A stretch of 64,000 nucleotides of DNA from Eudorina sp. 2006-703-Eu-15 (GCA_003117195.1 BDSI01000003.1:434001-498000), one strand, 5' to 3'; positions 12,432-24,979 are shown, numbered from the stretch's first letter. Translations and numbers: made by a program. Notes: generated by a model not told the origin, from the letters alone.

Positions 12432-13166
12432 CCGCCCGGGCATTCCCTGTCGCCAAGCCTGTCGCCCAGCAACCAGTCGCTGGCGCTCAACTTATCAACC
12501 TTCAGCAGGGACTTCAACCCGTACATGTTCAACAACTACTTGGACAACCTGGCGCAATCCGTCCCACAACGATACCTAGTGGACTACTCCCCGGGCTTCT
12601 TCAGCAGGCCGGCCAGCAAGGAGTACTGGCCGCCGTTCTCCTTGGAATACCAAGCGGACAAGTATACACAATTGGCCACGGAACAACAGGTATAACGGAA
12701 ATAATGTCTGGAACGAAGAACCATGAGACGAATAGTATCCGTTTGTGGAGACCCGTTGCGATTTATTATGAGGGCATGTTCGGGTGCCCGCAAAGCCCAC
12801 CCTGGCGACCTTGGGGAGAGAGTAGCTCACTGGCCAAGTTGGTGTTTGGGACGTGCAAACAACGTGGATGGGGGTTTTTGGATACTGCGAGTCCGACCGT
12901 GAAGTCCGTTTTTCGAAATTCGATGGTCGACCGGCGGGGTCGCGGGCCGGGCACGCCCGCAAAGCCCACCCTGGCGATGAACATGCGCACCGATGTAAAA
13001 GGCATTTCCAAAATACGTATTGCTGTGCTCATCATGAAGGATACCAACACACAACTTCAGTATTGTCTACAATGACAATGCATGCAGGCTGACTTCATCC
13101 GCAACCTGGCTTCACGCTCCCCTCCCTTCCAATCGTTACTGACAGATGTGTTGGACTTGCTGCTGA
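12432..13166 (+). CDS. Hypothetical protein, partial (two exons visible)
   Basis: Exon 12432-12689 lies between a GGTGCAG acceptor and a CAG|GTATAA donor. It encodes an aromatic-rich peptide with FNPYMFNNYLDN and FFSRPASKEYWPPF. A second exon starts at 13088 after CATGCAG and continues in phase as ADFIRNLASRSPPFQSLLTD. The phase-0 match across the 398-bp intron supports the pair. The next donor may be GTAAGG at 13167. Upstream exons and the true end were not identified, and the tail may overlap the convergent minus-strand gene. No family was recognised. Confidence 0.45.
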
Positions 13167-13266
13167 GTAAGGGTCCACACCATAATCCAGCCGATGCATG
13201 TTCAGATTTACCGTCCGCAAAACAAACCCCGTCAACCGGCCTTCTTTCTGAGGAAAGCCTCCCGGT

Positions 13267-14129
13267 TCACCGGCTTGCAGGCCTCCCGCATGGGCCTGCC
13301 AAGCGTCGTGGCCGCCTGCCGCTGCATGTGCCCCCCCTCATCACTGCCAACCCCGCATCACTGCCAACCCCGTCGCTTGCTTTGCGCTGACGGAAACCCC
13401 CGTCACTGCCGCGGTCACTTGCGCTAGAGCTGCTGCTCCCATTCTCGTGAACGTCCTCCTCCGCCGATTCCTCGTCACTTAGCTCCATCTTGCCACGCCG
13501 TCTCTGGGGCACAATACCTGCAGGGTGCGAGAGGGTATCGTGGCGACGTCAGCTGTATGATGTCGTTGCTAAATTGGGATTCAAACACTCGACACCCACT
13601 CTGACATGGAATGCAAGGCGTGGCGTGACACTGGTCCATTAACCACCCAGGCCCAGCAATTCTCACTCACCCAGCCGGACCAGGAACTTGTGGACCTGCT
13701 TGCTGTTCCACCCGCCACGTAGCGTCGCCGCAATCATGAGGTCCCGGTCAGGGTCCGTCTTGTACTGCTGGAATAGTTCACGGAGAGATAGCTCCTGTAC
13801 AGGGATTGACAACACACATACAAACATCACACAACGAATGCCTGCAAGTTCGATGGTATGCACTCTTGACACACTGACCTGCGCTGTTGTCAGCTGGCAA
13901 AAGCGCAGCTTCATTTTCCGAAGCAGCTTCGAGACGTCGTCGTTTGTGATGGACGGAATACCTGGTGGTAAAGTGTTTCCCTCCTCAGGTCCACGCCCAG
14001 ATGGGCCACCGACTCTCATGCCCGCGGCAATCACGTCAATGTTGAACTTGCTGGAGTTGTGCCGCTCGAACAAGACAACTAGCAGCGACAGCTGTGCCTC
14101 CGTGAGCTGGGTGGCAGTGCTTCGCCGGC
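13267..14129 (-). CDS. TIMELESS/Tof1-like protein, C-terminal exons
   Basis: Three exons in consistent phase: 14129-13879, 13794-13671 and 13517-13267 (about 208 aa in total). Successive segments read QLTEAQLSLLVVLFERHNSS, a linker, ITNDDVSKLLRKMKLRFCQL, then LRELFQQYKTDPDRDLMIA and QVHKFLVRLGIVPQRRRGK, followed by an acidic/Ser-rich tail beginning MELSDEESAEEDV. The pattern of a long helix, an L(F/Y)xxY/F motif and Qv.k.L..LGl.vP+R is that of the C-terminal half of eukaryotic TIMELESS/Tof1, which acts in the replication-fork protection complex. The assignment rests on remembered family features only. Upstream exons probably exist; exon-like pieces lie at 14265-14223 and about 14650-14503, but their phases did not resolve. 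Confidence 0.5.
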
Positions 14130-14499
14130 CTATGCATCCGTTAAGCAGAGAACAGTCAGCAATGGAACCCATGTTGACAGGACATAGCCATCATCAACCA
14201 GCACCCAACTAGCGTTCCGTACCTCTGCCACGTCCTCCAGCTGCTTCGCTGCGTACTCCCCCAACCTGTGACATTGACGGGATTGTCGGCCTCGCTGAAC
14301 TACGACCCTGTAATCGTATGGGAACGGCGAACACACCATTCCGTCATTTGTCTGTCGAAGTTTCCATACAGAGTCCCATACAGGCAGAATCGGCGCCTCC
14401 TATTCATGTTTATCATTGTCCCCATGTCCCCATGTCCGTAATCATTCCAAACCTCCAATCAACTATGCTAACACATTCCGCTTGACGAATGGGTACTCA

Positions 14500-14990
14500 C
14501 CGGAAAGGCAGCCTCCAGCTCGCAACTGTGCCTTGTTCTGTACCATGTCACGCGCATTCAAGACATCGAGCTTCACCTGCCTCAGCTGGTCACGCTTCAG
14601 ATGGGATATGCCGTGGACGTCGATGAATCGACGCAGCTGATCCATGTCACTTCCTTTAAGCAACCCTTGCACGCTCGATGACGTACATCGAGCAGGACGC
14701 GGACGCCGCGTCGACCATGTTCGGGATCATCCCGTGAAGCGACCAGATTCAAATTAAAGGACGCCTGCGTCGGCCTTCCTTCGCAAACTTGATGAAACTT
14801 TCCATCTTTTGTCTTGCAGTCAGAGCTATTAGCCACAATTCGCTGCAGATTGGTCAACTGTTCGTCATTGATCGTCTCCTGGAACCCTATGTTTGCTGCA
14901 AATCGCAATGCTTCTCTACCGATACATTTAGAAAAACGAGATTCGCCCTTGCAATCAGTGCCTAAATGGCAACACCTTTCATTGGCCATT
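14500..14990 (-). other. Minus-strand exon-like frames, gene uncertain
   Basis: Two minus-strand frames look coding. One (about 14660-14503) has RRFIDVHGISHLKRDQLRQV and ends at a CCG|GTGAGT donor. The other (about 14960-14700) includes REALRFAANIGFQETINDE. They may be upstream exons of the TIMELESS-like gene or of another gene; phase could not be joined to 14129, so no model is given. Confidence 0.3.
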
Positions 14991-15358
14991 GCGTGTTGTC
15001 AATGTTTGATACCAGAGCAGATGGTAGTTGCTCTGGTAGTTGCAACGTGAACCGCCAAAATCAAATTGAACACTTAAGCAAGCAGAACACAACTTCCACA
15101 ACAATAATAGCAAGAAATGTAAGTCAATATTAATGTTTCATCCATCCTGCAAAGTAAGTGATTCGGTGCGCCTTGCACGACAGCTCGTCCTGTGTACTAA
15201 GCAAAAAGCAGCGCTTCCGGTGTTCGGTCGGTGTAAAGTAAATATTGATGTAAGCTATTCTATTGCAACATTTTTACTGCTCTCCACTGCCAACAGGCTT
15301 GTAATCTCCACTCTGTATATGGAATTCCTTCCCTTTGTCGGACATTTACTTGTCACGA

Positions 15359-18300
15359 ATGTTTCGTTTATCGCAGCAGCTTGACACTTCTTGCTTTCTT
15401 CGCAAAACTTCTTGGGTGCTGCTCTCGCTAGCCGTTCTAGTTTCTACCATCGCTTTTCTGCGACCACCGGGCAGGCCCCAACGCACAAGGGAGCATGCTC
15501 TTATAGTCTCAACATGCAGTAATGGAGAGTGTGTCGTTGCTTTGTCCACTAGACCTCGAATTCGGCGTGCCGACAAGGTGCGTGAGGTGCTACTCTGCTG
15601 ATGGAAAGGGATTTATCTCTTGTACCAAAGTATGCAGTCTTCCTGGCGCAGTGTGAGGCGGGTTCAGCTTGTCGCAGCCTGCTGCTCCCCGGTGATGCAG
15701 AAGCTTGGAGGTATGCACATGTGTTTCTGTTTACGAACGCAGTACTTTTGACAGCTGCCAATTGTCATGCAGCCTGGCTGGATGGGTGCGCGTGGATGCA
15801 GCGTTGGACGACACGTTCGAAACCACCGCAGTTGAGTTTGGGCCGACGAGTCTGAAATTCACTGCACCAGCAGTGCCCTATGTGGCGGTGGAAGCCGCCT
15901 GGCCGGACCTACAAAGACGCTTTGAGCATAAACCTTCCCTTCGTGGTCACTGTGGAGACCTCACCATAAAAGTGGGACGGACAGACACGTTCGACGATGC
16001 TCTGCGGGAGTGTGCACAGATGCCAGGTAAGGGGTTGCTGCACTCTTATTGCGTTCGCGAGGATGCATTGAGCTTTATCGCAGGGGGACACACAGTCCGT
16101 CCTCTGCTGCGCGCGTTGCGCTCATCCCAACTGTGGAGGGTATGTTTATGCAGGATGCACCGTAATTACTCGAAGTTCTCGGGACCTCGCAACCCACTTC
16201 TGCCAGGCGGCTTATTCGATAGAGGCTTACGACCCTCTCTGGGCCTCCGCTGTACTGCGCGACGCGCCTCCCGTGCATCAGTATACTGGTGCGGTGGCGC
16301 TGAAAAGCTGGTAAGCCTGCATGCTCTTTAGTTGTATCCATGCCCCTCACCGCTGTAAGGCCGAAGGTCTCCAATCCTTATTATTGCTGCTTATCGTTCA
16401 ACCTGCCAACGCTATGCCCCGTCTTCATGTCAGGAATTACTTCATGCTGACCTACAGCCCGGGCGAACTGCACTTTTACGTGAACGGATTCCTGCGCCAG
16501 AAGCTCGAAGCCCGCGCATCAGGCTCTTTTCACCGTTGGATAGATATGTGGTCGTCTGTACGATGGTACGAGGAGCCGTTCCCCGGACAGATTGGAAACT
16601 TGCGCTTCTGGCCGCGATGCCTTCAGCCCAATGAGGTGGCCCTCAGCATGTGGCAACCGTTACCTGGAAGGGAGCTGTGGCTGGACGTAACCCCCGCGAC
16701 GGAGTGGACAGGAAGCCCTGTCATTCGGTCTGGCTGGGCCAATCCAGCCTCGTTAGCAAAGTCGCTATCCACTTGCAAGGCAGCTGTGGTGCTGCCGGTT
16801 ATTCGGACGGACGTCAGAGAGGTGGTCCAGCGGGGTTGGCAGCTGCAGCAGCACGCTGGCACGTCTTGCTTGGCAACTGTGTACATTATCGCCTGTTCAC
16901 GGCCTCCAATGGAAAAGATGATTGCTGAAGGCACCCATGGTATTTCGTTGCTGGTGCCTGAAGTGAAGCTGCACTGGGATGCTTGCGTGCGATACGGACT
17001 GGAACACGCTCTGGATGAGGAGCCCCAGGAGCACTACATTGCGGTGGTGTTGGAATCGCTGTTGCCAATGGAGAACTGGCTGGGCGGCCTTGTGGGCGAC
17101 CTGCACGAGCATGTGGATGCAGCTGCCACGTTCTCTAAGGTCTTGAACAGTGATGGCACAATCCAGACGGCTGGTTCGCATTTTCAGATGGCCTATGTCG
17201 AACAGCTGGATGATCAGATGGTGCTTCCTGTGGATCTGTATTCAGGATATCCATGGAACTATGGACCAGCTACTGAAACACAGCTACTGATCGCTGCACG
17301 CTGCTCGGCCTGGGCCATGCGTACCAGTGTTGCACGTGAAGTGCTTGAGGATGGGGCATTTTCTTTGGAGCTGGGCAGTAATTACGCATGCTCCGACCTG
17401 CTGTTGCGCCTACAGCAAGATGGCAAGTTTGCACTGATGTCGCCGGCCAGCGTCCTGATCGATTCTGATAATCGTTCAGTTTTGTTAGACGTGGACGCGA
17501 CGCTTCTCTTTCACAATACTTGGGGCGCCGACCTAAATGTGCAGTATGCCGCTTCGCTAACCAGCAATGCCACAGTGACGTGGGTCATGCACTGCGGCGG
17601 CTCCATGGGTATTGAGGCTTTTAACCTTGTGCAGTATCTTGAGGGCCATGCCAAGCTTCGGGCCCAGATTCAGCGTGGCACCCCCTTCTGCGAGCACGTG
17701 GACGTCCTTCAGGGCACCCCGTCAGCATTCTCTGCCCGTGTAAATCGTTTGCGGCGTTTGTCAGCCTACATTCCATCGGACATTGTGGTTCACCACAAGG
17801 ATTACCGACAGCTTGCGGCTTGGCCATGGCCTCCGAACAAGTCATCGGCGTATCTTATTGGCCGCTATATGTGGGAGATGGATCGTGTGCACAAGCAATG
17901 GGTGGAGCAGATGAAACTTGAAGTGGACGAAGTATGGGTGCCTTCACACTGGCATGCAGAGACGGCAAAGCAGCAAGGAGTGGCGTCAGAAAAACTCTTT
18001 GTGATTCCAGAGAGCCTAGATGCTTCTCTGTACGACCCGAACCTCTACGAGCCTCTTGCCTTGCCACGTCAGCGTCGAGTTACGTTCCTGTCGGTGTTCA
18101 AGCTGGAGGATCGAAAGGGCTGGCAGGTTCTGCTGGAGGCATACCTAAAGGTGAGTGGCGATAACGCAGCAATTTGTACATATCCTCCGGGAATCATGTA
18201 GGGAAGTTGCAGGCTCGGAAACGCTCTCAATGACATCAGATACAATTGTGGAGAAGCCCCAGGGTGGGCATGTTCCACATTCTTGTGCTCAGGCTGTCAA

Positions 18301-20429
18301 TTCTTGCACTTGGGTTAGATGTGCTGGCTTGATTGCACGCACGCATTGGCTTGTGCGTTCGTAAAGTTCAACTCCAGTTTTGTAGCGGAACTTTTCATGC
18401 GTTACGTGCTGTATTGCCGCCTTTTGTCTGAGACGCGTCCAACAGCCATATCGTAGCAGTTTCAGTTCCAATAAGTGTGGGTGTGTACGAACCATTTACG
18501 ACTCCCAAAGCCTGTTATGATGTTGCCTCGTGCTCTTATGAAGCATCCCTGAACTCACCGCAGGCGTTTCGTAAGTGCAGTGATGTTTCGCTATACATCC
18601 ACACAGTGACGTACCCGGAATTGTCATACCGTCGGGACTATATATACGAGAGGATGAACGCATTCCTTCGGGATAGCAGCGACCCCTACATCAATTCGAT
18701 CAGCCTGTTCCCGCAGCCCACGAAAGATGTTCCCCACATTTACGTCATGGGCCAGCATCTGTCACAGTACGAGATGATTAGGATATACTCTTCTGTCGAC
18801 GTGTTTGTCGTACCGTCCCGAGGAGAAGGCTGGGGGCTGCCGTACATGGAGGCCATGAGCTTGGGGAAGCCAGTCATTGCAACAGCCTGGAGCGGGATGA
18901 CCGAGTTCCTCAACCCTGATGTGGCTTTCTTATTAAACTACACCTTAACGCCTGTTAACACCACTGACAAGTGGTTCCGAGGGGCCAACTGGGCGGAGTC
19001 CAGCTTGGATGGCCTTGTCTCGGCGTTGCTGTCGGCGTTCAGGAATCAAAGTGATCTGGTGATGAAGGGGCGGAGGGCGCGACAGCAGGTGATGGAACGT
19101 TATGACAACAAAGTGGTGGGGCGTTTGATCCTCGACCGGCTGGCTGATATTTCAGCGAAGTTGCCACCAGTCGCTAGCCGAAAACCCAAGCATCTAGACA
19201 TGTCCAAAGACCCAGTTCCGGTGGATGTTCATATGTGTGCATTGCTTCCCAAGGCCGGTGTACGAATACGTCGGACGACACCCACAATCAAGATCGCGGT
19301 GGTGACAACAGCACCACCACGGCGCTGTGGCATTGCCACTTTCAACACGGCTCTCATGCAGCATCTGGCTCCGCTGCTCCCACCGGGCAGCTCCATTGAA
19401 ACGTTCCCAATAGTTTGGGACGTGGAAATGCCCCAGCTCGCGACTGGTGTTGACATGGCGGTAAGACACTCAATCCGTCAAGAGAACTTCGGTGATTATG
19501 TCGAAGCGGCGAAAGTAATCCACGAGGAGGGCTTCCATGTGGCTGTGCTGCAGCATGAGTTTGGAATCTGGGGTGGAACGTACGGCTCATTTGTGCTTTG
19601 TTTTGCGCGGATGCTCAAGGTACCAGTCGTCAGCATCATTCATACACTAAGCGACAACTTGTACGACGAACACCAGTACTTGTTACAGCACTTGGCAGAC
19701 ACCTCAGCTGCAGTTGTTGTCATGTCTGAGGCCTCACGCAATAAGCTGGGCGCCTACCATGGCATTCCCAGTGATAATGTTGTTGTGGTGCCGCATGGCG
19801 TCCCAATGCTTGTGAATATATCTGCTGAGGAGGCCAAGGCAGCACTGAACCTGACTGGCAATATCGTCCTTATGACTAATGGGCTGATGCATCCTGGGAA
19901 AGGCATCGATTTGGCATTGACGGCCCTCCAGGCAGTTGTCAAGGAGTTTCCTACCGTTGTGTACTTGGTGGTGGGGGAGCCACATCCGGATTGCGGTAAG
20001 GAATGTGACCAATACTACGCAAAGCTTGTTGAAACGGCATCCGAGGGTTGTATCAAAGGCCATGTGCGGTTCGTGCGAGCATTCTTGGATGACGAGACGC
20101 TAATGAAATACGTGCAAGCATCTGACGTCTATGTGCTGCCGTACAAGGACCGCGTTACGACTAATTCGGGGACGTTGACGATGGCATTGGCTGCTGGCAA
20201 GGCAGTGGTATCGACCCCTTTCGAGCACGCGGCAGCAGCGCTGCCTGGCCGTGGAAGGCTGGTGGATTTTGATAGTCCTTCGGCGCTGCAGGAGGGCATT
20301 TTGGATGTGCTTCGAAATGAGGATCTGAAAGCGGAGTTTGAGCAGGCGGCACGGGAATACTCGGCGAGGATGGGCTGGCACACCGTGGCACAAGGATATC
20401 TGTCAGTGCTGACAAATGTGACTGCATAG
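15359..20429 (+). CDS. Multi-domain glycosyltransferase: LamG-like, GT2-like, two GT4
   Basis: Seven exons join in phase: 15359-15577, 15652-15710, 15773-16026, 16084-16139, 16207-16310, 16434-18150 and 18564-20429. They encode about 1424 aa. Introns are 57-413 bp with GT-AG ends. Residues about 18-34 form a signal anchor. About 75-300 resemble a laminin-G/concanavalin fold (YFMLTYSPGELHFYVNG, then IGNLRFWPRCLQPNE). About 350-590 resemble a GT2 domain, with SKVLNSDGTIQTAG and a late acidic segment. About 605-1000 form a GT4 GT-B domain with a nucleotide-sugar motif near residue 890 (GEGWGLPYMEAMSLGKPVIA). About 1044-1424 form a second GT4 domain (CGIATFNTALM, HEFGIWGG, VVVPHGVP, NSGTLTMALAAGKAVVSTP). 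The likely role is glycan assembly in the Golgi for wall or matrix glycoproteins; acceptor and sugar are unknown. The start is the ATG directly before the anchor. Confidence 0.85.
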
Positions 20430-21485
20430 CAACGAACGTATACAAACGCTTGGAGTGAGGTTAAGAGAGGGTCGAGAGCTCATGAGTCGAAGAAAGTGGA
20501 GCGTGAGGTACACTGAGTATGATGGTTAGATGAGCGTTTGACGCAGTCTGTGCTGATCCCTGACTCAAGAGACCCAACCAGCGCGTCAGGTACATTCAGT
20601 GACGTTGACCTACATTGTTGCGTGTTCTTTACAGCGAGCAGCATGCTTTTGAATGGGTCTTGTTGTTTTGACTCATTCCTGACGCTTGGGATGGCATTTG
20701 CGTGTGGGTTTGAGCTTCTGATCCACGGGCTGTACAGCGAGTGTGGGCTCTAGGGGTTGACGCACACGAGCTCATACCCAGAACACCGAACCTAATCGCT
20801 GCTGTCCTGGTTCCACTGTTTCGCACGCGGGTCGTCGCAGGTTTGCTGTGGCACTGGTGCTGAACCCCAGGACTCGGGTGTGTTTGCAGGTGCTGAACCT
20901 CAGGACTGGGTGTGTTTGCAGAAACAATGCGGCGTGTCTGTCGATTAAATTTAGGCTTACAGCAATCACATATTGGAAAACCTCAGGAGTGGCGAATCCA
21001 TAGGTAGTTGTGCTACAGACATGGTGACTGTTTTGATGCGCCGATGTGACGTCTTCTTCGCCTGCTCTTGAGAGCATGTCGCTGAAGACTAGAGGGGCGG
21101 CGGAGGCAGAAAAGTCGGCGAAGGCAAGAGACTGAGATGGGGCGGAGACGGCGAAGGTGACTACGTTGTGAAGGCGTTGGAGACGGTGAAGGGTTGAAGG
21201 TGGCCGACGCGGCCCACACGGGGCCACAAAGATGTGGGTGCGCAAACCACTACAGCATGGTCGAATGCCGAGATCATTCATCAATGGAGCTTGCGGATTG
21301 GGTGGGGGTCGGATTGGATGCGGGTCTTGCAACGTGCTCGAGGCAGAGGATTCAAGTGATACCGGATGTGGTTCGATGTGGTTCATATCAAGTCACAGCA
21401 CACACGGACAATTGCTCGATGTCACAGGAAACTGCCGCATTCCTGGCCGGCGTGTTTTGCCCTGTTCTAGGTCCGCTCCATGCAC

Positions 21486-21605
21486 ACTGGCATAAGGCCT
21501 GAGACCGCCTGTGGGGGCCTGAGACCGCCTGTGGGGGCCTGAGACAGCGTGTGGGGGCCTGAGACAGCGTGTGGGGGCCTGAGACAGCGTGTGGGGGCCG
21601 AGACG
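21486..21605 (+). repeat. 20-bp minisatellite, about 5-6 copies
   Basis: The tandem unit is close to GGCCTGAGACAGCGTGTGGG, with some units reading GAGACCGCCTGTGGGGGCCT. It shares the core GGCCTGAGACCGC with the monomers that make up the larger array at 49.1-50.25 kb, so the two loci belong to one satellite family. Confidence 0.85.
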
Positions 21606-22228
21606 AATCGTTGATGCACGAGACGGTGAGACAGCGACGAAAGTCATGTTACTCTTGTCTTTTGCCTGCTGCTATAATGTTATAACTCGCGCGGCTCTGA
21701 ACGTAGTCGATTAGGCGAGAGCCACCGTTGCGACCACTTGGATCGGCGCTGATCGCAGGATTACAGCCGCCCCCGCAGCCTGTGCATTCAGAACCCTGAG
21801 ACATGCCAGGGGGGGATACGATGAGGTATTTCTTTGCACCAGAAATCCTTGCCGCGTCCACTCTCTAACGCCTCTCTGCAGTATCCGTTGTTTGCAACGG
21901 CCGACTTGTCCTTAAGGAACGGTATCTGTTGTTTGCATGGGCTGGCCAGTCCTTAATGTCTGTTGGTTTAAGTGCGATGCCAAGTGCTACGCCAAATGAC
22001 ATGTGACAAGCAACGGCGGCACCACGGACCATGGCCAAGATGTCTTCTCAAATCCTTTGACCGCCACCATTAGGACTGCCAGTGTTGTGAACGTGTGGCT
22101 GCATCCCTGTGTTTAGAACCACGCATGTCGCCCGTGCCCATTTAATGGCTTGATGTACCGGTCACCACAAACTCGGACGATTGTGTTTTGGCTGACAAGG
22201 CATTCGAGGTTTCTTCGGGTGCAGCGGT

Positions 22229-22325
22229 GGCTGGCAAGTGCATGCCGCAAACGTTTTATAAATCTTTTCCGGCTCTTCGGGTGCAGTGGTTGCATGCCGC
22301 AAACGTTTTATAAATCTTTTTCCGG
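22229..22325 (+). repeat. Tandem duplication (about 50 bp x2)
   Basis: TGCATGCCGCAAACGTTTTA followed by TAAATCTTTTCCGGC occurs twice (about 22239 and 22288), each time after a GGGTGCAG(C/T)GGT phrase. The TATAAA it contains is not near a recognised gene start. Confidence 0.8.
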
Positions 22326-22485
22326 CGAGTCCGATGACATTCTGGTACCCATGATAGTACGTCAGCTGGCGTCAGCGGACCGGGGGGCCACAGCGTTTTC
22401 TCGGATGACCCGTACTGATCACTTCGTCGTCGCTGGGGACTTCCACTAAAATTGTTGGAGCTTGTACAAGCCAGCTGAGCACGCT

Positions 22486-22562
22486 GAGGTGGTATTTCTA
22501 GTGCGGATTAGCGGGCTCGGATTAGCGTTCACTAATCCCCGCTAATCTGCGCTAATCCCACC
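22486..22562. repeat. Hairpin-forming GGATTAGCG repeat, transposon terminus-like
   Basis: The left arm starts GAGGTGGTATTTCTAGTGCG and continues through two GGATTAGCG units; the right arm carries their inverted forms (CGCTAATC units ending CCCAC). The first 28 bp closely match, in inverted orientation, 55707-55734. This may be the end of a DNA transposon family. Confidence 0.65.
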
Positions 22563-22696
22563 GCAATTTCGAAGCCGGAGATTAGCGCAAGGATTAAGGC
22601 CGTACATAAGGCGATATCGTGTTCTTGTAAGCTTTTGACAGTAATATAGGATCAATTAGCCTTCTGATATGATTAGTCATAGTAGCAACATTTTCA

Positions 22697-23020
22697 ATGG
22701 ACAGGAGGCGCGCTCTTCTCGCCGTTGTGGCCGCAGTCGTGGCCCAGGCGGGGATTTTCGCCTGCATTTTTGCAGCTACGAACTATGGAGTAGCTATTAA
22801 TGCTGAGCATTTCAATGAGCTTGTTTCAATGAGCTTGTTAATCTGCACTGCGCGGTGCAAGTACCGTAGTGACCAATCCACACAGTTACCGCGCCATCAC
22901 GTCCCCTTTCTATGTACAGCCGCGCCGTAAGGTCTTTCCGACAATTTCAATTGGATTTGGCTTCCTTATGTACCCTGGTTTTTATGCCGGAGCAAGCAAG
23001 CGAAGCGCAGCTGCGAAGGC
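22697..23020 (+). pseudogene. Fragment of a small secreted/membrane protein gene
   Basis: A frame from 22697 starts MDRRRALLAVVAAVVAQAGI and continues to NAEHFNELVSM, a good signal-peptide-like N-terminus. The sequence then changes frame. A second frame (about 22875-23020) encodes SPFYVQPRRKVFPTISIGFG and LMYPGFYAGASKRSAAAKA before running into (TG)n at 23023. An unseen intron or a frameshift near 22830-22870 would join them. The (TG)n and retroelement fragments truncate the gene on the right. No family recognised. Confidence 0.4.
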
Positions 23021-24149
<1,129 letters not shown>

Positions 24150-24328
24150 TAGGGTGGGGTGGTGGGGTCGGGTGGTGGGTGGGTGGGGTGGGGGTGGGGG
24201 TGGGTGGGTGGGTGGGTGGGGGGGGGGGTGGGGGGGGTGGGTGGGTGGGGGGTGGGGGGGTGGGGGTGGGGGGGGGGTGGGGGGGGGTGGGGGGGGGGTG
24301 GGGGGGGGGGGTGGGGGGTGGGGGGGGG
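24150..24328 (+). repeat. G-rich (GGGT)n-like tract
   Basis: About 180 bp composed almost only of G with single T interruptions, in runs of 3 to 11 G. It is a strong candidate for G-quadruplex formation on the plus strand. A shortened version (26482-26507) precedes the duplicated copy. Long Pro- or Gly-rich frames across it are artefacts. Confidence 0.9.
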
Positions 24329-24358
24329 TGTGTGTGTGTGTGTTATCAAGGAGAAAAG

Positions 24359-24399
<41 letters not shown>
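24329..24399 (+). mobile_element. 18-bp fragment of element E between two (TG)n tracts
   Basis: (TG)n at 24329-24343, then TTATCAAGGAGAAAAGCT, then (TG)n at 24361-24399. The 18 bp are the complement of the 3' end of element E, so this is an extremely 5'-truncated insertion into a TG/CA repeat. The same structure recurs at 26508-26598 in the duplicated unit. Confidence 0.7.
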
Positions 24400-24403
<4 letters not shown>

Positions 24404-24667
24404 GCCGGGTGCGGAGGGGGCGTGCACGGGGGAGGAGGACGGCGGACGGTATCAGAGCGGGGGCATCACGGTGCCCATTGAATCCGCATGTCACGTCATT
24501 TACCGCCGCCTGCCCGACTGGCCCAGACGGGCGCAGCACGGTGGATGAGCGCGAGTGGGGTTGGGGGTGGCGGAGGCTCGCGGGGGTGGGTGGGTGGGTG
24601 GCCGAGACGAGCGCGACGGCGTTGACCACAGCCCGACGACGACACGGTAGACGGAGACGAAGATGCA

Positions 24668-24937
24668 GACGCGGTCGAACACCCGGACACAGTCGTAGTA
24701 GGCACATAATTGGACGCGGTCGAACCCCCGGGCACAGTCGTAGTAGGCACGTAATTGGACGCGGTCGAACACCCGGACACAGTCGTAGTAGGCACGTAAT
24801 TGGACGCGGTCGAACCCCCGGGCACAGTCGTAGTAGGCACGTAATTGGACGCGGTCGAACACCCGGACACAGTCGTAGTAGGCACGTAATTGGACGCGGT
24901 CGAACACCCGGACACAGTCGTAGTAGGCACGTAATTG
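24668..24937 (-). repeat. 45-bp tandem repeat, 6 copies, in the 3' UTR of D
   Basis: Unit starts lie at 24668, 24713, 24758, 24803, 24848 and 24893, each beginning GACGCGGTCGAAC and ending GTAGTAGGCACGTAATTG. Two unit types differ by ACCCGGACAC versus CCCCGGGCAC and partly alternate. Because 45 is divisible by 3, all frames stay open, but the RT stop upstream shows that it is non-coding. Confidence 0.9.
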
Positions 24938-24979
24938 GACACCATGACTATGCTGACGTAGACGTAGACTGGGAGGCAG

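Larger units (their letters stand above)
20430..22485. other. Intergenic with several short direct repeats
   Basis: No gene recognised downstream of the glycosyltransferase. A segment of about 32 bp beginning GTGCTGAACC and ending GTGTGTTTGCAG is tandemly repeated at about 20859-20922. Further repeats at 21486-21605 and 22229-22325 are listed separately. A 204-codon minus frame (21386-20772) has no recognisable features and is not called. Confidence 0.5.

Noticed and set aside
12185..13075. 296-codon plus frame
   Set aside because: It crosses the splice donor at 12690 and is less protein-like than the alternative frame, which joins in phase from 12432-12689 to 13088.
20772..21386. 204-codon minus frame downstream of the glycosyltransferase
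   Set aside because: No recognisable motif; composition is consistent with chance.
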